Part shown: one piece after another, positions 59,480-64,000 of the stretch | How positions within the stretch are numbered: position 1 is the stretch's first letter | Layout: every line of letters begins with the position of its first letter | From: Synchiropus splendidus | Lineage: Eukaryota; Chordata; Actinopteri; Syngnathiformes; Callionymidae | Direction of reading: 5' to 3' | DNA: 64,000 nt | Assembly: GCF_027744825.2 (NCBI RefSeq) | Contig: NC_071334.1 | Coordinates: 7,324,437 to 7,388,436 of the forward strand | The notes under the pieces: model-generated | The model's input: the letters and a program-made list of their open reading frames with translations, nothing else | What the model was told of the DNA's origin: nothing | The model's database searches: none | Position numbers and translations under genes: made by a program

Positions 59480-59744
59480 TATCATTGATAAACGGCGTTG
59501 AGAAGAAGAACCGGATCCAGTGTTGACAGGAAAACAAAAGCCTCGAAACAAACCGGAAGTGGCGTGTTCACAACAGCTAGCTTGCTGGTAGCTCCGGAAA
59601 GCAGCGAGTTGCACTCGCGTCAGTCGAAGACCGGAGGAGAGGGAAGGAGGGAGGATGTTGGGAGCCGACATGAGTTACTGACCCACATTCTCTCACTCGT
59701 TTATCCGCTATTCTTTCTTGACTAGGAGTCCTTTGCCGTCCACC
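59480..59744 (+). promoter_or_regulatory. Candidate promoter and 5' UTR of the AP-1 mu gene
   Basis: This interval is richer in CpG than its surroundings, has no TATA box and sits immediately upstream of the start codon in a CCACCATGT context. That is the usual arrangement for a housekeeping gene. The transcription start was not located. Confidence 0.45.
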
Positions 59745-59786
59745 ATGTCGGCTTCGGCGATATTCATCCTCGACCTGAAGGGGAAG
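59745..59786 (+). CDS. AP-1 clathrin adaptor mu subunit, first coding exon (partial)
   Basis: The exon encodes MSASAIFILDLKGK and ends at a strong donor, AAG|GTAAGT. The first residues of vertebrate AP1M1 and AP1M2 are MSASAVYVLDLKGK and MSASAVFILDVKGK, so this is the conserved N-terminus of an AP-1 mu chain. AP-1 mu recruits YxxPhi-bearing cargo into clathrin carriers at the trans-Golgi and endosomes. The exon ends in phase 0. I saw no second exon (expected to begin around an RNY.GDV motif) in the remaining 4.2 kb, so intron 1 extends past the window. Fish carry several ap1m paralogues and 14 residues cannot choose among them, so no symbol is given. Confidence 0.85.
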
Positions 59787-62700
59787 GTAAGTTAGCTGTC
59801 GGAGGGAAGTTGTCTCTTCAAACACCTGCTACCACTGCGTTCTCGCGGGATTCTGTCTTAAATCGACATACATTTGCGCTGAATAACGTGGCTCTATCTG
59901 GTGGGTGAGTTCGTTAACGTGACTGAGCTCCCTTTCCAGGTTGAAGGGCAAGAGAGGCTCAACTAGTTCAACTCGTTTGACTGATGTCAACATGTAATGT
60001 TGCCGTGCAGCGATGTGGCTCAGACGCATGGTCCGGAAATTACGACTTTTAACTCGATAAAATCCTACTTTAATCCAGCGGAAAAAAGGAATGAATGTTT
60101 GACAGAATGTTTAATTGAATTATCAACTTTGTTTATTGATAAAAAAAAATCTATACGTCACATAAATAATGGTCCGATATATTCCTTTTTAATGTAACTA
60201 TATCTGTCATATATTTGATTCGTATTTTATGCCCTGATTCTTCTTAAGTCCAAGCATTTAAACCCAAACCCTGAACAAGTATTAAACTCGATAAAATCCT
60301 ACTTTATTCAAGCGGAATAAAGGAATGAATGTTTGACAGGATGTTTAATTGAATTATCAACTTTGTTTATTGATAAAAAAAAATCGATACATCACATAAA
60401 TAATGGTCCGATATATTCCTTTTTAAGGTAACTATATCTGTCATATATTTGATTTGTATTTTATGCCCTGATTCTTCTTAAGTCTAAGCATTTAAACCCA
60501 AACCCTGAACAAGCATTTAATTCCCATCAACGTACATTTCTAACTAGAACAACTAGGAAATCAGGGGCATCTAAGAAGTATGTGAGGGTGGTGCAGGATG
60601 TGTACAAGGGCGGTGAGACAGTGGTGTGCTTGAGGAGGGAGCCATGCACTGAAGGTGAGAGAAGGTTTACACCAGGGATCAGCTCCTCCTCTTTGCTGTG
60701 GTGACAGATGAGGGATATGGAGGAGTCTCCATGGATGATGATGTTTGCTCATGGCATAGTGATTTGTAGCGAGACTAAGGAGGAAGAGTTTTCATCAGAA
60801 CCCATGTTATCCAAAAGAAAATGTATTTGAAGAAATGTCATGTTTCATTTTTCTTTTTTAATTTTGGTCAAAACAAATATCTGACTAAATATTAGCTGAA
60901 AAAAAATTCCCTTCAAAGAGGTCAATATGATGATAAAGTATCAGGGTTCTCCAATGCTCTTTAGCAACATAGGGTCCCTTACTCTGGGATTTCACCCCTA
61001 ACACTGTGAGTTTTTGTTTCTTTTTTTGTCAAAATATTGTGACTTTGACTCCAACATCACTGTTAGTTGAGTAGGACTCCGGCCTTTTAAGGTTGGATCT
61101 TCAGGAGGATGGGGAAGGATGTACAATGCACTCTGCTTTTGTGTCCCCCCTTGTCAAAATCTGTCACATTGCTTATAATGTAAGTTCTGTTAGCAACATT
61201 ATGGTTATATATGTTCGTATGTCTTTACCACTGCACATTGAAACAGTGCATCTCCTGCACTTAAAGGGTCCGTGATAAGAACGATTACAGCTGGGTATTG
61301 ATTCTGATTTCCCAAATCCATTAGATTGGATTCACGACTGAATTTGATGTGGCTTGGGCTATTCCAGTCGACTCATAACAATTTTTGCTCAAAAATGGAA
61401 TAGATTCTCCGGGAAAACTAAACAGCAGATGTACCCTCTAACTTGGTGGGTTTTTAAAAATACTTCACACAAAACTGGCTCAGAAAAGCTAGTCCTTTTG
61501 TTAACGTTTTAGATATTTTTTAGGTATCTTAGGATTGTATTTTAGTTGAGGGAAGTTGCCACTCACGATTATTTTTAGACTAGTTACTAATTTATTGTGA
61601 TTAATCAACGAATCATGTCATATCATGTGTAAAATGCAGCTTATTGCAACAGCGTGCAGCTGCTCTTGTAGAACCATGATCCATAAACCATGTGAGGTTA
61701 TGTGCGAACTAAAAACAATGACTTGATGACTTGTTTAACTGTAAAAGAAGTTTGCAGCTTCTAGCAGCATTTTATTCTATCAATTTACTAGTTCTGTTTC
61801 TTACTAATACGCATTTACAATAGTATTCATGAAAAATGTATTTCATGAATTCATATAGTTTATGTAATTCTCCTACTGAATATTTGTGTTTACTATGCAC
61901 AAGTGGGCTTCATTGAACAGAGATGGTTCCTGAATATTTAATAAAAGAGACATGCTTGGGTTAAATGATAGCAGGGAAATATGAAAAGTATGTAGACACT
62001 CTTTTAAAATGTTGGCAGGAAGGTGATGGTACAGATGAGCCAGAGAAAAATCAAAATCATCAGTGGCTCATAGATTCTCTGCACGCATTGTTGTCAGTGT
62101 TTCAGACGGTCCAAAGCTAAAGGTGGCTGACAGTGTAGGGTGTGGATTCTGGGCAGACTGACCAGCTTGTACTCTTTCCTGGACTAACTAGTATGAGTCT
62201 GGAAAAAGCTGTCAATCTTAGATCAATGACAAGATATTTGAGGGGGAAATAAGGTTCCTCTGATGCTAAGTGAAAGGAGCTACGGGCGAAGCCACATCTG
62301 CTTGACGACACTATCAGCATTCGATCCCTGATAAACAGAAGGTCTGATAGTGGAGATTAAAGGCTGCTTCTCTCGCTCTATCGTCCAATCCTTCCTGCCC
62401 CGGGGCAAGTCTCTGCTCAGTCCTCCTCTTGCTCTGCTAGTCCTGAGCAGATCTCTGCCCCTCCGTCCCTCGTGTCGCTGCCACACCCCTAGAGATGTGT
62501 TCCTAAGAATCAAACGTCAGCCTCGCCGTCTCCCACTGCTCCGCGATTGAATGTCATATTAAGGGAACACGTTCAAACCAAAAGTTTTGGCTGGTAAATG
62601 AGCAGCGGCCTTTTTCATCAGCCTGAAGGGTAAAATGTGATCAAAGGAGGCTTGGGGCGGACAATGCTGGTTTTCCCTGATGGCCGTTTCCCTGGTCAGA

Positions 62701-64000
62701 ACCGGCAGCTGAGCCTCTTGCATTCTGATTACACGGGCAAATTCAGATCAGGTCTTTTTAAAACAGACAGCACATTCAGCTTTGATGTCGCAAAGTCAGG
62801 TTTAGGTTTTATTTGTATCCAGTTTTTCGGCCATTAATATTCCAGAGAAGGCTTTGTTACACACCGTCTCCTGCCGCCTGTGTAAGTTCACCCGTAGTTT
62901 ACCTACTGATCAGTCTCTCTGTGGCTTAGTGGAGCGCTGCAGAAGCTCGCACAACAGTCGACCCATTACCGGAGCTCACCCTTTGTCTTTGGCTCAGTGG
63001 AAGTGACATTGTCTGGCATTCAAGTTTCTAACTTGGAATGATTTGGCACAGTGACCCAGATTGTTTGGATTGGGAAGAAGAAGCTTTTGGTCAAAATGAA
63101 TGCATTCAATGCAAATGAATGGACCTATCCCTCTTGCTTTTGTCTTGTATTCTCATAGTGTATCGACTAGAAAGACAACAGCTGCAGGCACAGAATTCCA
63201 GGCATGCATTATCATGGCCAAACAATTTTCATTTTGATTGTAGTTAAACCCATTTCTTCCAGGTGAAACCTCTGGAACACTGGACATTTTAATATGCTAA
63301 ATTTTGTGTCTGTTGTGGAAATGTTCTACTACCTAAATTGATATTGGTGTCAAACAGTTGCGCAATTTGAAGTAGTGACTGGAAACCCAACCCCATGTGT
63401 ATTAAAACAGCAACAAAAAGGAAGTGCTGTTTAAAAAAGCAAGATGGTCTGGTAGCAACCCTCTGTTCTTTTGCTAATGTCTGCCATGCTTTGCTCAAAG
63501 TTGTGTGTCATGCTTTAACTTTCTTTTCAGTGTGCGATTTTTCACCTATCCTTTTCTTCCAAACTTGTCTTACATCCCCTGCCATTGTACAGTACTCTGC
63601 GCTCATTGGGTACCACTGTTCTCATTTATCACTGTTCTTTTTTGGGATGTTCTTGTGTGTCAGCAATTCTTTGTTTTTTTGCTTGTTTTTCGTTGATCAT
63701 TTTCTGGAGACGCAGGTTAAATGGATGCAAGTTAAATGCTCATGTCATTAGAGAAGGAGCAAAGTAAAGGTCATAGCTGTTTAAACACTTGTCTTGTTTA
63801 CTATAAATATCAACCCATTATTTAACTTGAGAGACAAATAGGATGTTGATCTTTCAGGAGCTTAAGACACTCAAATGGAGAATGTGGTGTCAAATAAAAG
63901 CCCTTTTATGCTGCTTGCTGAACAAGAAGTGTGAGCCGGTACAAAGAAACATGGTTCCAGTTGAGTCTGCACTCTTCAATGCGCCTTTAGTTCAGCTGCG
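59787..64000 (+). other. First intron of the AP-1 mu gene (incomplete)
   Basis: Apart from a 234-bp tandem duplication (60052-60520) this stretch is AT-rich, with no recognised exon, RNA gene or transposon. Short open frames here have no recognisable homology. Confidence 0.6.
60052..60520. repeat. Tandem duplication of a 234-bp unit
   Basis: Unit 1 (60052-60285) and unit 2 (60286-60520) both begin ACTCGATAAAATCCTACTTT and end in AAACCCAAACCCTGAACAAG followed by TATTAA or CATTTAA. They differ at only about a dozen positions, so the duplication is fairly recent. Confidence 0.93.

Overview
The window is nuclear DNA from a vertebrate, almost certainly a teleost fish. Protein-coding genes are split into many short exons with GT-AG introns, some only 70-100 bp long. 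The spliced proteins are vertebrate-specific receptors, and the spacers are full of decayed fish-type transposons, CA/TA microsatellites and a minisatellite. There is no prokaryotic or viral gene organisation. Exon structures were built by hand from splice sites, reading-frame phase and family homology.

Layout. (1) Bases 1-8590 (+) hold the last two coding exons of a ddah1-like dimethylargininase gene; its earlier exons lie outside the window. (2) 13669-18144 (-) is a complete 12-exon thrombopoietin receptor gene, mpl (616 aa). It has four cytokine-receptor modules, two WSxWS motifs, one membrane segment, a Box 1 and a four-tyrosine tail. (3) 19991-36088 (-) is a complete 24-exon tie1 gene (1137 aa): Ig, three EGF, Ig, three FN3, membrane segment and an intact tyrosine kinase. 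(4) 36089-57240 is a 21-kb spacer with no convincing protein gene. It holds a 28-bp minisatellite, foldback elements, a decayed LINE, and two tRNA-Glu(CTC) genes on the minus strand that belong to a local duplication. (5) 57241-58308 (+) is a three-exon gene for the small membrane protein TEMP (C1orf210 homologue, 148 aa). (6) 59745 onward (+) is the first coding exon of an AP-1 clathrin adaptor mu subunit gene, whose first intron runs past the window end.

How the genes relate. mpl and tie1 lie head to tail and temp is divergent from tie1. This matches the order and relative orientation of MPL, TIE1 and C1orf210 on human 1p34.2, so an ancestral vertebrate block is preserved. MPL (thrombocyte and stem-cell signalling through JAK2) and Tie1 (endothelial angiopoietin co-receptor) are blood and vessel receptors. 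TEMP and AP-1 mu are membrane-traffic proteins. ddah1 (breakdown of the nitric-oxide synthase inhibitor ADMA) is a vascular gene by function but not part of the human block.

I found no evidence of a previously undescribed multi-gene system. The most useful leads are: an inverted repeat pair flanking tie1 exons 9-20 (possible circular RNA or RNA editing), a phase-compatible candidate alternative last exon in temp, the tRNA-Glu duplication with conserved flanks, two families of long foldback elements, and a fish MPL tail with STAT5-like and Grb2-like tyrosine motifs.
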